This document shows positions 36,234-48,060 of a stretch of 64,000 nt of DNA, piece by piece. A program made the position numbers and the translations under genes. A model generated the notes under the pieces. That model was not told where the DNA came from and ran no database searches. It saw nothing but the letters and a program-made list of their open reading frames with translations. How positions within the stretch are numbered: position 1 is the first letter of the stretch; every line of letters starts with the position of its first letter. Source of the DNA: Entonaema liquescens (lineage: Eukaryota > Ascomycota > Sordariomycetes > Xylariales > Xylariaceae); assembly GCA_902805475.1 (NCBI GenBank), contig CADCSX010000012.1:1116001-1180000 (forward strand), in the 5' to 3' direction.

Positions 36234-39200
36234 TCACGCCGCGCCCGCGTCCTGGATCTCAGCCGGTTTGGCTTTTTTCTTCTTCGGCTTAGTCTTCACC
36301 ACATCTCCAGCGGTAGCGGCGGAAGTTCCATCTCCTTCATCTATAGGCGCGACCTTCTTCTTTTTCTTCTTGACCTTAACCGCGGCGTCTCCTTGCGCGT
36401 CGGGGTCCGTCGTCTTCGCCTTCTTGGCCTTCTTCTTCTTGACGACGGTGCCGGCGGCATCCACGCCCTGGGCTACTTGTATGCGCTCGTTTGCGCGCTG
36501 CATCTCGAGGCGCAGACGCTCGACTTCCTTCATGGCCTGCGCCATCTCAGCTTCCTCACGCTGTTGGGCCTCGGGATCGTATGGTTGGCCCGCCGGGTCG
36601 TCCTCGAGAGTGAGCGCGCTGATACTAGTCGAGTCTACGCCGAGAAGCGATTGCTTAAGCTTTTTGCTGCTGGCCCGGACCTTAGCGGCGTCCGTACTAT
36701 TCTCGGGGTCGTAGTTCTTCGGCGTGCTCAAGCCGCTGCTACCCAGATTTTCGTCCGCGGCAACTACGATCTTTTGTCGTGGAGGGCGGCGGGCTGGTTT
36801 AGACGCTGTAGGTTGAGAGTGATCGACGCCTGCGCTAAGTTTATCTAGGTCGAGCTCCATGATAGGGATTGAGTCGACATCTAAGTCGGGTCCATTTGAG
36901 TTTTGAAGGATATTATGTATAGGTGTTGATGATCTCTGGATAGAACTACTTTCCCCGATATAAAATGGATCATCACGATTCCTTTCCAGCCGTTCAGCCT
37001 TCCTTTTGGCTAATATATCTGCATCCAAATAGCTCTCTTCAGTGGGCTGCTGGTAAGAACTAGCGATATCTTCACGAGTATCTGCTAGCTTGGTAATGGC
37101 TGCTTCGGAGGCTATACTTGTTGCGGGCGGTTGTTGATAATAGTAACTCTCAAACTCATCCGACTCATCAACTGGTATTGATATTGAGTCGGCAGACGCA
37201 AGCAGAGAGTTGAGATTTGGATTTATAGGTTCGTCTAAGTCTAGCCCTTCTGGGAGCGGGACGTTCTTTTGAGCTGTTTGTGCAACCGAATTCAATTCCC
37301 AGCCAGCAAAAAGAGAGGGTATGGCTTGTGTCAGTAATAAAGGGGGATCCTGGTGGACGGTTTCTGTGGAAGCTTCCTGGCTAGACGCTGCTTCCGCAGT
37401 AAGCTTCAGCAGTTCTATAAACTCGACTGCTCGTTCTTGAACCTCCAAGTTTGGATGTTGTACTAGTGCCTCGAAGGAATGGATGATACGAGCCATCAGG
37501 AGTGATACCTTGGATTTACGCTCAGGTGTCCAAGGAGTTAATTGGTCTCCAGCAACCAGCGAGAAAATCTTCATTGCGGCCTGGAGGCAGGCCGCAAGAG
37601 ACTCTGGCGGTGAAGTCTTCTGAGATAGTTGTAACAGAACCCCGAGCACATCCTCCGGGGAAGATAATTCCGAACAGAATTCACCGAGGATCCAAGCAGC
37701 TGGTCTTAACGTTCCCGAAACAACGGAGTGTCCAATTCTGGCCTCGCTATTTAGTTGAGATATGATATCCTCGGCAGCATGGACGCATGCGGGACGAAGC
37801 GCCTGGACTTTGACGGCAATATTCCGCAATTCGTTCCCTATTTTCTCAGATATATCCTCCCACTCGACCTTCCGGATGCAGAAAGGAAGTCCATATCATC
37901 AATGGGTCGTGGTAACGGAGCAGTCCGAACAAGCTGCGTCAATATATCAATATACCACTCAAAGTCTGTTAAGAAACCATAATTATTTTGGGAGCACATG
38001 TTAAGTATTCTGTTGATCACATCAACTTTGTAGTCATCTGGCAGAGGTGGGGATTGGTTCGCCGATTTTGGAGTAGCATCGATTGTCTTCTCTAAGTCTT
38101 CGTCGTCTGAATCCCCGGGACTTGGGCCCGAATTGTTCGTAACTCTGCGATCCCCCGAAGATAACTTGAGTTGTCTCATAAGACGGCTAACAATAGACAC
38201 GAGATTGTCACTGCTGACCATGCCCTGTACAAGGTCCAGGGCCTTGATACGGATTGAAATGTCGGCACTATCTATGCACTCTAAAATGACGTCTTCCTGC
38301 TGAGCTACAAGCCAAGGATGAGTCAAGACGATTTGATTGAAAGCGAGAAGTGCCACATATTTCACTATATCACCCAAAATTAGTAAACCAATGTATAGGG
38401 GGTAAGGGGTAAGCTCACAGTTCGGGTCACCATCTACCATAATCATTCCCCGAAGTTTATTAACGCAAAGAGAGGCGATTTCTTCTCTCCCGTCCGCGTC
38501 TTCGCCACTTCCAAGAATTCCACCTTGGATAATTCCGCTTATACATTCGTATAATAGGGACATTGCAGGCGTTGTTTGAATGATCTCTGTCAGAGGCGGT
38601 AACAATTTGCGAACGAGCCGCGGCTCGAGGGGCGTTAACGTTGCAAACTAGTCAACGGTTAGCCAAGTTTTACGTATAGCAAAAACACTATGGTGCCCAC
38701 CAGCTTGATCAGTTTTATTGCCATCCAGTTGTTACCGCTATCAACTAATAACTCAAACAACCGGGGTGCGAGAGGAAGGAAATCGTGGGGCCGTCGCCAT
38801 CCGAGTTCGCATATGACATTCACAATTGCCGCCGTTACGCTGGGGTCTTCGGTCTTATCCATAAGCCTCTCCTTTATTTTCGGCCAGGCAGCTCGTAGAG
38901 TTTCGGGATAGACCAAAGCGAGCCTGTATAGGGTGACGATTGTCTTCTTGCGAATCGCGGGATGAGTATGACTAAGTCGAGGGAGGAGATCAGACAAAAC
39001 GGAGAGGGCGAGTGACGGCGTGATGACATGAGGAAGAGTGACGATCGGAAGGGCGATAGTGGTAGTCGATGCCGCCGTCAAATCCTGAAAGACAAGTTCA
39101 GCATATTCGTCTCGTTTTACTTTGGGAGATTTAGCGCGAGACCTGGCTTCATACCTTCTTGAGGAGATTTGTTGCTAGCATGAGAACCTCGGTGTCAGGA

Positions 39201-39539
39201 CGGAAGCTCTGGATAGCGCCAAGATATCCCACTCGCTTTTGGTGATATTTCGGAGAAGCCATAACCTCAAGTACATTGAAGGACGCCCACGACATGTCGT
39301 GCCCAAACATTTCTAGGTAGACTAGCTTCAACAAGGCAGTGGCCTTGAGATCTAGGTCCTGGCTTCGAATCTCGGAGCGGCATTCTTTCAGGCAATTTTG
39401 CATATACTCCTTCTCGTTTCCTTTATGATTCCTCAGACCTCGGATGAGGTCGTACAGCGATTTTTCGAACCTGCAACGAGATTGTTAACGGACTGTGATT
39501 CACAGGAGGCCATGAGTATACGAGGTGGGCTGCGTACAT
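36234..39539 (-). CDS. APL5: AP-3 adaptor complex delta subunit (frame break)
   Basis: Exons (minus) are 39539-39538, 39470-39155, 39084-38701, 38647-38419 and 38364-36234. AP-3 delta is a large subunit of the clathrin-independent coat that sends cargo from Golgi or endosome to the vacuole. The adaptin N-terminal repeats are clear (FEKSLYDLIRGLRNHKGNE, DMSWASFNVLEVMASPKY, RVGYLGAIQSF, CELGWRRPHDFLPLAPRLFE), and the C-terminus is the Lys/Glu-rich hinge typical of delta. The start codon appears split: AT at 39538-39539, intron 39471-39537, then G at 39470, giving MFEKSL as in the family. An in-frame TAA just upstream of exon 2 rules out unspliced initiation. A frame change occurs at the G run read from 37859-37861 (between ASGRSSG and ISEKIGNELRNIAVKV); one extra base would restore about 1020 aa. 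Confidence 0.88.
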
Positions 39540-40152
39540 AGTTGTTGGTAATTTCGGAATAGTGATCAACTATGGGTTAAGGGCTGCGAGCTCAGAGTGT
39601 GCCTTAGACCACTCATCATCTTGGCAGCGCGACGGTAGATTCGCGATATAGAGGCGTAGTAGGGGACCCGTTCATCTAGGAGGTTGTGTTGGTGGATAGC
39701 TGCTCGATACTTCGCAATATACTTAATATTAGTTAATGTTGATACAAGTATCAATGAAATCTGCCCCACGGCTGGGTGAGAAGCAAGCACGTCAGTGGAC
39801 CATTTAAAGCTACATACGTTGATGTACCCCAGTACCCAGCCTTAACACTTATCAGAACTGCCCGGAGGCCGATACGGCTGAACATAGCTTCCGGCCGTGC
39901 ACCATACCTAATTTAGCGCTAAATACGTAGGTAAGAGTAAGGACCGGTACCTCGGAGCTGTAACCACCTACCTACTTTACCTTCAAATACCTTATTGATT
40001 TGAACTTACATTATCACGAACCCAGATACCTCTTATTAGCCTCTTTCATTTCTTTTTGAGGTAAACCATCCCAATTAAACCACATAAAACATCTAATGTC
40101 AAAGGCTACATCGAGGTGTAATAAATAAAACTAAACACGCTCTCAAGTCAAC
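39540..40152. other. Divergent promoter region, APL5 and EMC2
   Basis: About 610 bp. Part of the left side is the APL5 leader. TACC tetranucleotides occur at 39968-39980. No separate gene is supported; a 74-codon minus frame at 39566-39790 has no family features. Confidence 0.5.
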
Positions 40153-41282
40153 ATGTCTTCTTCCCTTCTTCATCCGCCCAGCCACTTACCTCCTGCTGTA
40201 GCCTTACAGCATTCACAACAAGCTCCAGCTATACTCGGAAAGTCTACTGGCGCCATCTCAGCCTCTCTTTTCCAATCTTTACTCTCGGCTCCTGAAACGC
40301 CTGAATTATGGACTACCTATGAAAACCTTTTATTATCATGCCTTCGAACTGGAGATGACGAATCAGCCCATCAATGCCTGGGAAGACTAGTGAACAGGTT
40401 CGGTAATGACAACGAACGTATCATGGCATTAAAAGGTCTCCTTAAGGAAGCTGACGCCAGCGATACGGCTACTTTGAATGTCATCCTGAAAGAATATGAG
40501 CAAATCTTACAGGACAACCCAACCAACATTGTAAGCTTTAGTCCCCACGACTAAGTATACTAAATACTGATGTTGCTCGTTTAGCCCATATTGAAGCGTC
40601 GCGTGGCATTGTTGCGGTCCATCGGACGGACTTCAGAGTCTGTCAGTGTCCTGATATCGCTGCTTGATATCTCCCCTACGGACTCAGAGGCATGGGCTGA
40701 GCTTGCCGACCTCTATTTCTCACAGGGACTATACCCTCAAGCCATTTTTGCGCTTGAAGAAGTTCTAGTCCTACAACCAAACGCTTGGAATGTTAGTCTT
40801 CCTGCTTATCTTGATTCTATTCGTGCTAATTTTGGCTATGCTAGGTACACGCTCGTCTGGGCGAAGTATTATTCGTTGCTGCAAAGTCGACGGATAATGC
40901 AGGCCAATTAGTTGAGGCTCTAAAACGCTTTAGTCGAAGCATCGAGCTCTGCGATGGCTATTTACGGGGTTATTATGGCCTAAAATTGGTATGAATTCCC
41001 TTATCTGATATCGAACAGAACATTAACTAACATTAAATAAAGACTACGAAACAGCTTCTAAGCGAACCATCCAAGGTATCACAAACCCGGGCAACTTCCG
41101 ACGGATTTGCTATACCTGATCAGGTTACACTTAGCAAACTTGATGAGTTGGCTACCGAGAAACTCTCAGAGATAGTCCGACGCAGTTCAGCTGGAGAGAA
41201 AGGTTGGCAGGGCTATGACGAGGCTGAAGTCAAGGCGGCCAAAGAGCTTCTTGAGGGTGATACAGCTGCCATCGTCAGATGA
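40153..41282 (+). CDS. EMC2: ER membrane protein complex subunit 2 (Emc2/Oca3)
   Basis: Exons 40153-40530, 40585-40791, 40845-40988 and 41043-41282 join to 322 aa. Emc2 is the cytosolic TPR scaffold of the EMC, the insertase for tail-anchored and multipass membrane proteins. TPR helices are visible: NERIMALKGLLKEADASDTA, LKRRVALLRSIGRTSESVS, SEAWAELADLYFSQGLYPQA with FALEEVLVLQPNAWN, then VHARLGEVLFVAAKSTDNAG and RSIELCDGYLRGYYGL. The WAELADLY...Y..A.F..EE..L..P pattern is the family hallmark. All three introns are 53-54 nt and in phase 0. Confidence 0.92.
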
Positions 41283-44200
41283 GAAGCCGTCGTTATGTTC
41301 TGAACATCACGCTAGGGGTCCAAGTAGTTCCACTACGACGCTCGCCTTAGCCCTATTCGTGTAGCCGGGTTTCTTGCAGAAGTGCAAGTCATTGGGTGAC
41401 GAATAGAGAGAAGCACCCATTTGACATGCGCAGAAGGGGGAGAATCGCTAATTGGCGCCCTAGGTGGATTTCGTATGAAGCGGTGGGACTTGGGCAGGCA
41501 GACGTGTCCACTAGTCTGGGTAATACTGGGTAATGCCGGTTTGGCCAACAAGTACCTTGCCGGGCGATTGTTCCTACAGTACGAGTTAGCACGTGGCTCC
41601 AGTCGCGCAATCTTGGTTGTCGTGGATCAGAAAGGCGGCGTTGCAATCGAATGACTAGGAATTCTTCAAGTGGCTCGCATTTCTAGTGCCTTACTATTCG
41701 GCATGTATATATGTCTGGATGCACTGTAACCATATAGGCATCATATTAAGATATTTGGGCAGCAAAACGCCACATCGTCGGGCAGCGTCTGGTCAAAAAC
41801 TAATCGGAGTTCCACAGTTAGAGACATCTAAGACGGGTCCAGCCGCAGACAAGTTTCTCCATCCATCCTCCACTTCCGCATTGGTCACGGTAAGGTTACC
41901 ATTCCTGACGCTCTTCGTTCGGGATTGGTCCTCTCAACAAACGTAGGTGATGAACATGTCTTGAGAATAACTTGCAATTTGAACATCGATCTACGCAGAG
42001 GTTAGAGCAGCAAACGATGTCTCGACTCCATACTTCCGAATCTAGCCATGCATCTACTAATAACAGGTCACTTACGATACCACGTATTATAGCTCTGGAG
42101 ACTAGATAATACTAGGTTTGTCAAGGCCTATGTGTGAGTGAAATGTCTTATTAGTAGAGACGAGCAGCCACCACCTGAGCCTTCGGCTTGAGATTTGAAG
42201 TTTGCTGTAAAACGACATAGAAGGGATCATTTTCGCTCGCTATTTCCATCTTGCGGGGAAAACAACGGCCTTGATCAACCTCCGGAATTGGGGTCTTAAA
42301 CTCTTCATCACAATACTCTCCGGTGACCAATGGATTACGATTCGATTTCGAAGGCCCTCGTCGGACATGTGTTGCCTGCCAGTGTAAAGTACAGAAAGGG
42401 CAGCAAGCACTTTATCGACCTTCGTTCTTGGAGAAAATGACCAGCTATCACCGCAAGGTCCGGCGCAAACTTCTTCGGCAGAGCTTTGGCCAGCCCAGTA
42501 TGAAGACAACAAGACTACAAGACTACAAAACTAACTACCCTATACTACAAGTATAGGGCTGAATAGCCTGATAGTTGGTGATCAGGAATCCGGGCAAAGA
42601 CCATACAGCGGAGGACGAATTTGCAAAATGAAGGGTACCAGTCATGATAATGTTGTCGTGTTCGGTGTAAGTCCAGGGATCTCGATCATTGGTGGTATGC
42701 GGAGTATGCATCGGCCCCAGCAGCGCGAGCGGTGTGGGCCAGACTCTCTGCTGCGTGTATGCGTGTATGCGTGTACGGAATATGTATGTAGGTATGTATT
42801 TCTGCTGCCCTCATCCTACATTGCTCGGCCCCTCCTCACCCTCCTTGCCCTCTCTAATCGTTCACCCTTCCCTTCTAGACTATTTGTACACAGTACGGAT
42901 TTATTAATAATAACAATAACAATAAACAACCATTAGATCTTACTTGAATGCTACCAAATCCAAATTTGACCCCGGGACATTAAACAACTTTTAAAGATAC
43001 TACCATCGTTTCTTCTAGTTTCTACCCATATTCCTTCTTTTTTTTTTTCTTTTGCTGCCACATGATATTATACATACGTACGGACAAGACCGAACCCATC
43101 GCACGACAACAACCAAAAAAGAAACAAGAGCAAGCCAACTTCATCGGTGCATACCGCAACTCAACTCCAACGCAAAAGCTAATGTATGTTAATTATTTTG
43201 CATTCCTAGGAAGTACATATTCATGACACCGGTTCCCCCCCCTTCTAGGTGTTAGGTAGCTGTCTTTCATCTTCTAACACCAGCATGTCCTGGGCTAAGC
43301 TAGTGCTGATGACCCCCTGCCGAAGGAGGGATCTACAATACGTCTGGGATGAAGATTCTAGAGCATTAAGGCCTACATGTACGCCGTAGTACGGGTGCGT
43401 GTTTATGTGTATAGTACACTATATATGTGTAGGTGAATGCAAATGTAGTATGGTCAACTATTAGTTTTTGGCCCCTCTCTATCTGGGCTGTGTCACCCGT
43501 CCCCCGTCCCCCGTCCCCCGTCCACCGCTTTGCTTGGCCCCTCGCTGACGACGGGATCGTGGGCTCTACTATTAGTGCCACTAGGTATTATAAGTTCCGG
43601 GCATCCTCCCTGTTCCCTGCCCTCTCTCTCATCCTTCTTGACGCACCAGTATATACAAAAACTGCGGTCGGTCGTACTTCGATCTGCACACTCGAATTTT
43701 CGAAAGTGCTGACCGCAGATTTGCGTTTTAGCCCTTAGAGGCCGAGACGATATAATACGTCTTTCTCTCTCCATATTTCCAGATTTTACGCCGGCGAGAT
43801 TAAGAAAGTCCCCCTCCGTCGCATTCACGACTTATACATAAAGATAAAGTTGTACCTTCCTACTTCCTACGGGTACCGACCGATAACAACCGATAGCCGG
43901 AGTTCCCAAGTAGGGTAAGTGTGTCTCGCACATCTCGCACATTCCAATATCCCATTACCGTGCCTTCCTAGAGGTATAGCCTATGCGCATACCTACTTCT
44001 TTTTGAAAGGGCGAAGTTGAATTTGAAGTGCTTTAAAACTGGTTTATTGCATAACTTTTTTCTGAGCCGAGTTTCAATTCACCTGGGCATTCACCCCGCT
44101 TGAATTCGCGCCACTTGCAATTCCGCACTCTTTTTTCCAACGAAAACCCAATTTGATATCCCTTTGCGCCCAACTGAGCCAGTCTTATTGGAAGACCGGG

Positions 44201-44666
44201 ATCCCCCCCGACAATTTTAAACATTCGCACCGCTCACTTGTCACGAGAGACTTTGTCTACAAATAACCATCTAAATTCCTCATCTTTAAATTACCCGGCA
44301 AAACAGCACGTACAGTTTACACACCTCTGTGTATATTCATTCACCTTCACTGTGCGATTAGTGCTCGTTCATCTTAAAAAACGAGAAAAAGAAAAAGAAA
44401 AAAGCCACAAGACAACAGTAGACCAAAATTGCTAACACTATCCTCAGAAACTTTGGCTAGTTCGCACCATTTGCTCCTATCACTTGTGATTCGGAGCTCC
44501 ACATACCTACGGCGACGCCCAGTTCAGAGAGCTGAGCTATAAATCAATTCAATACTCGCTCTGCGAGGTTAGTTTGTCGGTTACCGATTGCTAGCCTCCC
44601 TTTGCTCCGACTTTCTTAGGTAGATTGTCGAGGGGAAGGGGTATTTAGACGCCAATATTATCACCA
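41283..44666. other. Large (3.4 kb) intergenic region
   Basis: No gene can be supported despite several random open frames. A CCCCCGT tandem repeat with quadruplex potential lies at 43496-43523. Pyrimidine-rich and A-rich sequence near 44280-44410 looks like a long transcript leader for the downstream gene. TACC/TATG tetranucleotides recur. It could hide a non-coding RNA gene, which sequence alone does not reveal. Confidence 0.5.
43496..43519 (-). repeat. G-quadruplex-forming GGGGGAC tandem repeat
   Basis: On the minus strand four G tracts (5,5,5,3) are separated by AC dinucleotides, a tight-loop quadruplex pattern. On the plus strand it reads as a CCCCCGT heptamer repeat. Confidence 0.75.
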
Positions 44667-47176
44667 ATGTCGTAAGTAATAATAATTTATTGCTTCGTCA
44701 GCTTACCATTAACATTCTTCATTTAAGTCGAAGATTCAACGCACGCAATCTACGCCACAGCGGTCCCATCTCAGACGATCCTAGCTATTCAGAAGAGGAG
44801 GATTCAAGGCCTAGTGGAGGATCATATAGTCACGGACAAGAACAATCCGACGAGGACTCTTACGAGAGTGAAGAAGACGAAGAAGAGTACGACGAAGACG
44901 ATATTGACCCAGAAGATTCAGCTTCTACCAGTCCCTCAAGGCGTCACCCTCCAGACCCTCGTCATCGCGCTCCATCCCGTGCTCCATCTCGCACACCATC
45001 TGGACAGCAGCACAGGAGTGTCGCACACAGAGCGCCGTCTCATTACGAATACGATTATCGGCAGGCGCCGAACCCCTCTGCCAGTCTGGATCCAGAGTAC
45101 GATTACTACGGCCGCGGTGCCGCCTACCCACCGCCGGCTGGTGGGAACCAGTACTATGCCGGTGGCCGTGGCGGGTATCCCCAAAGTCACGTTGGCGGCT
45201 ATGCTCCCCCTTATGGTGGTGGAAATGGGCAGGTAGTGCCATACGGAGCACCTGGCCATTACCAAAATCCGTTCGCCCCGATGAATGGAAATGCCGGCAA
45301 CTATTTTAATAATGAGCATAGGTGGCCTGGTGGCAATGAGATGATGCCATTTGGTGGTGGTGGGGCTCAGAATTATTTTGGCGGTCAACCATATCCTATG
45401 CCGCACGGCATGGCACAGTATCAGTGGTCCCCTCCTCCACCCCCGCCGACAGATGTCGGTGGCCCGTCCCGAACCCCTGCACCTGCTCCTGCTCCAGAAC
45501 CTCCAAAAGACGACCCTGAAAAGGAAGCGATGAAAAAGAAGTTGGCCGAGATTGAAGCCGAGCAGAAGAGGAAGGAAGAAGAAGCGAAGCAAAGGAAGCT
45601 AGAGGAGCAAATTAGGCTAGAGGCAGAACTAGCATTCCAGCGCAAAATGGAGCAGATGAAGCGAGACGAGGAGATCCGTGCCGAGGAACGGAAGATTGCC
45701 TTGGAGAAATTGACCAAAGATATTGAGGATGCAAAGAGGGCAGCCGAGAAAGCCGAGGCAGAGCGTGCGCGTAAGGAAGCGGAAGCTATTGAACGGGCTG
45801 AGCGAAGCGCACGCGACAAATTAGAAGCTGAACAAAAGGCTGAAGCAGAAAGGAAGAAGAGAGAGGCTGAGGCTGCCGCCCTTGCTGAGGCTGCCCTGCA
45901 CGCTAAACTTCAGGCCGCTATCCGGGCCGAAGCCGAGGCGAGAGAAGCGGCAGCTAAAAGAGCTGCGGAAGAGGCTGCACAGAGGAAAAAATTTGAGGAA
46001 GAGGCCAAAGCGAAAGCCGAGCTGGAGGCCCGCAAAAAGATAGAGGCCGAAGAGGCCGCTAGGGCCGCTGCCGCTGCAAAGGCTGCAGAAGAAGCAGCTC
46101 AGAGAAAGAAGTTCGAGGAGGAGGCTAAAGCAAAGGCCGAGTTGGAAGCTCGCTTGAAGTTGGAGGCCGAGGAGGCTGCTAGGGCGGCAGCGGCGAAGGC
46201 GGCGGCAGAAGAGGCAGCAAGGCAGAAAAAAATAGAAGAAGATGCTAAACTCAAAGCCGAGCTAGAAGCTCGTAAAAAGATAGAAGAGGAGAAGGCAGCG
46301 GCCGAGGCAGCCAAAGCAGCCGAGGAGGCCAAGAAGAAGGAAGAAGAAGCGCTCAAGAAGAAACTTTTAGAAGAGGCCAAACTCAAGGCTGAAGAGGCGA
46401 ATAAAAAAAACCTTGGTAAGGACAAGGCGCCTATTCGTTTCAAGGATGCTGTGGGAAGAAAATTCAGCTTCCCTTATCATCTATGCCAGTCCTGGCAGGT
46501 ACGTAAACAGCCTGTTGTTTTTGCTTGAGATGCACGTATGCTAATTCTTTCTATCTAGGGCATGGAAGAGCTCATCAAGCAGGCCTTTATCCACGTCGAT
46601 GTTATTGGCCCTCATGTACAAGCCGGGCACTATGATCTCATTGGACCGAACGGTGAGATTATTCTTCCCCAGGTATGGGAGAAGGTGATCGAGCCCGATT
46701 GGGCGGTTACAATGCATATGTGGCCTATGGATCGACCGGCCATGCCTCAGGGAGGAGCTATGAGAGGTGTACCCGGCAGGCCTGGAGGAGTCCATATGGC
46801 TGGTGGCCCGTTCCCGCCGCAAGGCCTTAGGCCGCAAACCCAGCCGCGCCCGGCAGGTAACAATCCCCCACCTCCGCCAAATCATCCCATGATGATGGGC
46901 GGTGCGGGTGCTATTCCCGGTCAAATGAGGGCCCAGGTACCCTTCGACGGGCGCCCTATTGGGGGCCCCGACGGAAGGATGCCTCCAAGTATCATCCAGG
47001 TCAACAAGCCACCTTCTGGCAAGAAGTCAACCAAGAAAGTCCAGAGCGGCGTGCTGGGCTGGATAGGTGGAGGAGCTGCAAAACCCACTAAAAGCAAGAG
47101 GTCAGTTGCCGCATCTGTGATGTTCTTCGTTACATGAACTTACGACTAAATGTGAAATAGTAAAACTAGACGATAA
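44667..47176 (+). CDS. Coiled-coil protein with C-terminal ubiquitin-like domain, function unknown
   Basis: Exons 44667-44671 (ATGTC), 44728-46498, 46559-47100 and 47161-47176 join to 777 aa. The N-terminus is acidic and then Gly/Pro/Tyr-rich. From about residue 270 a very long Ala/Glu/Lys coiled coil runs about 290 residues and includes three tandem 40-residue copies. After it comes a compact domain, IRFKDAVGRKFSFPYHLCQ then GMEELIKQAFIHVDVIGPHV, GHYDLIGPNGEIILPQVWE and DWAVTMHMWPM, which matches the ubiquitin-like (ULD-type) domain seen in many Pezizomycotina proteins. A Pro/Gly/Met-rich tail ends with Lys. The last intron is inferred: without it translation ends at 47137. The role is not known; the domain may serve protein interaction. 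Confidence 0.82.
45962..46321 (+). repeat. Three tandem 120-bp coding repeats
   Basis: Copies start at 45962, 46082 and 46202 with an exact 120-bp period. Each encodes a 40-residue A-E-E-A-A...K-K-x-E-E-(E/D)-A-K...K-A-E-L-E-A-R unit of the coiled coil. Copies 1 and 2 are nearly identical in protein, and copy 3 is diverged. The period keeps the coil helical register approximately. Confidence 0.85.
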
Positions 47177-48060
47177 GTTGTAACCTATTTACCTGTGTCC
47201 CGGGGTATCTGGACAACTCAATCTGGCCATATCTCGAATTCCGTTCACTTTCGTGCCTTTCAGCAGGCTATCAGTCCTGATTTTTTAGTCCCATCACCAA
47301 TTTCTTTTTCGAGGAGTTCTGCGACGGTCTCCAGTAACAGATTCTGCATTATACCCCGGCTCGAGACGACGTCATTATTTAAAGCGGCATTTTTCGCGGG
47401 CTTTTTCCTTCGAGCACCTATTGCGGACGAAGTAATAATTACCACGGGGAACCAGTATTTCTTCACCACGACCTGGATACCGGTAGACCTGTACCATTTC
47501 TTACTACTACCGCGTGTTTACATCTAGGACTATATTTTATTTATTTATTTTCACATGAGGTGACGATGTCTCATACGCTAAAGAATGACGAAATGTATGA
47601 GTGGGAAAGGCAAGTACATGGATGTTCTTTTCAAGATGGCGAGCATTTTTGCCCTTTTTGAGATCTGTTTTGAGAGACTATATTCTTGAATGGCGTCGTG
47701 GATGAGAAAGATTGGGGAGACCAAGACACACCCGGACTGATCTGTTACATATTTAAATTAGGAGTTACTATAGGTTTTGAATTGACTTTGAGAAATGTAT
47801 CTATTGTTAAGATTCTCGTGGATGTGAAGATTCGTCATTATATATAGATCCTCTAATTCTAAGATAGTGTACATAGGGCTGGGTCTACATTGGTCATCAG
47901 TCATTGCTAGCAAAATCTTATAGAGGAAGTTGCTCAACCAAGAACCAATTCGTAGTCTTTTATGAGTGATAGGGGTATGGTACATGATTAACTACATGAT
48001 ATTAGTAGGAGCAGGTTAGTTCAAGGCACAGATAGCTCTTGTAACCAACCCGAAGCTTTT
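47177..48060. other. Convergent 3' region before COQ10
   Basis: AT-rich sequence with no supported gene. The first part (47177-47520) is probably the 3' UTR of the ubiquitin-like gene; open frames there overlap on both strands and look random. Confidence 0.55.

Noticed and set aside
41333..42556. Several 70-90 codon frames on both strands
   Set aside because: Composition and overlap look random; no recognisable family, signal peptide or splice structure.
42628..42936. 102-codon plus frame with hydrophobic stretch
   Set aside because: The hydrophobicity comes from TGTATG and CCTCA-rich low-complexity DNA; no supporting feature.
44936..45592. 218-codon minus-strand open frame
   Set aside because: It is a shadow of the Gly/Pro/Tyr-rich region of the ubiquitin-like gene.
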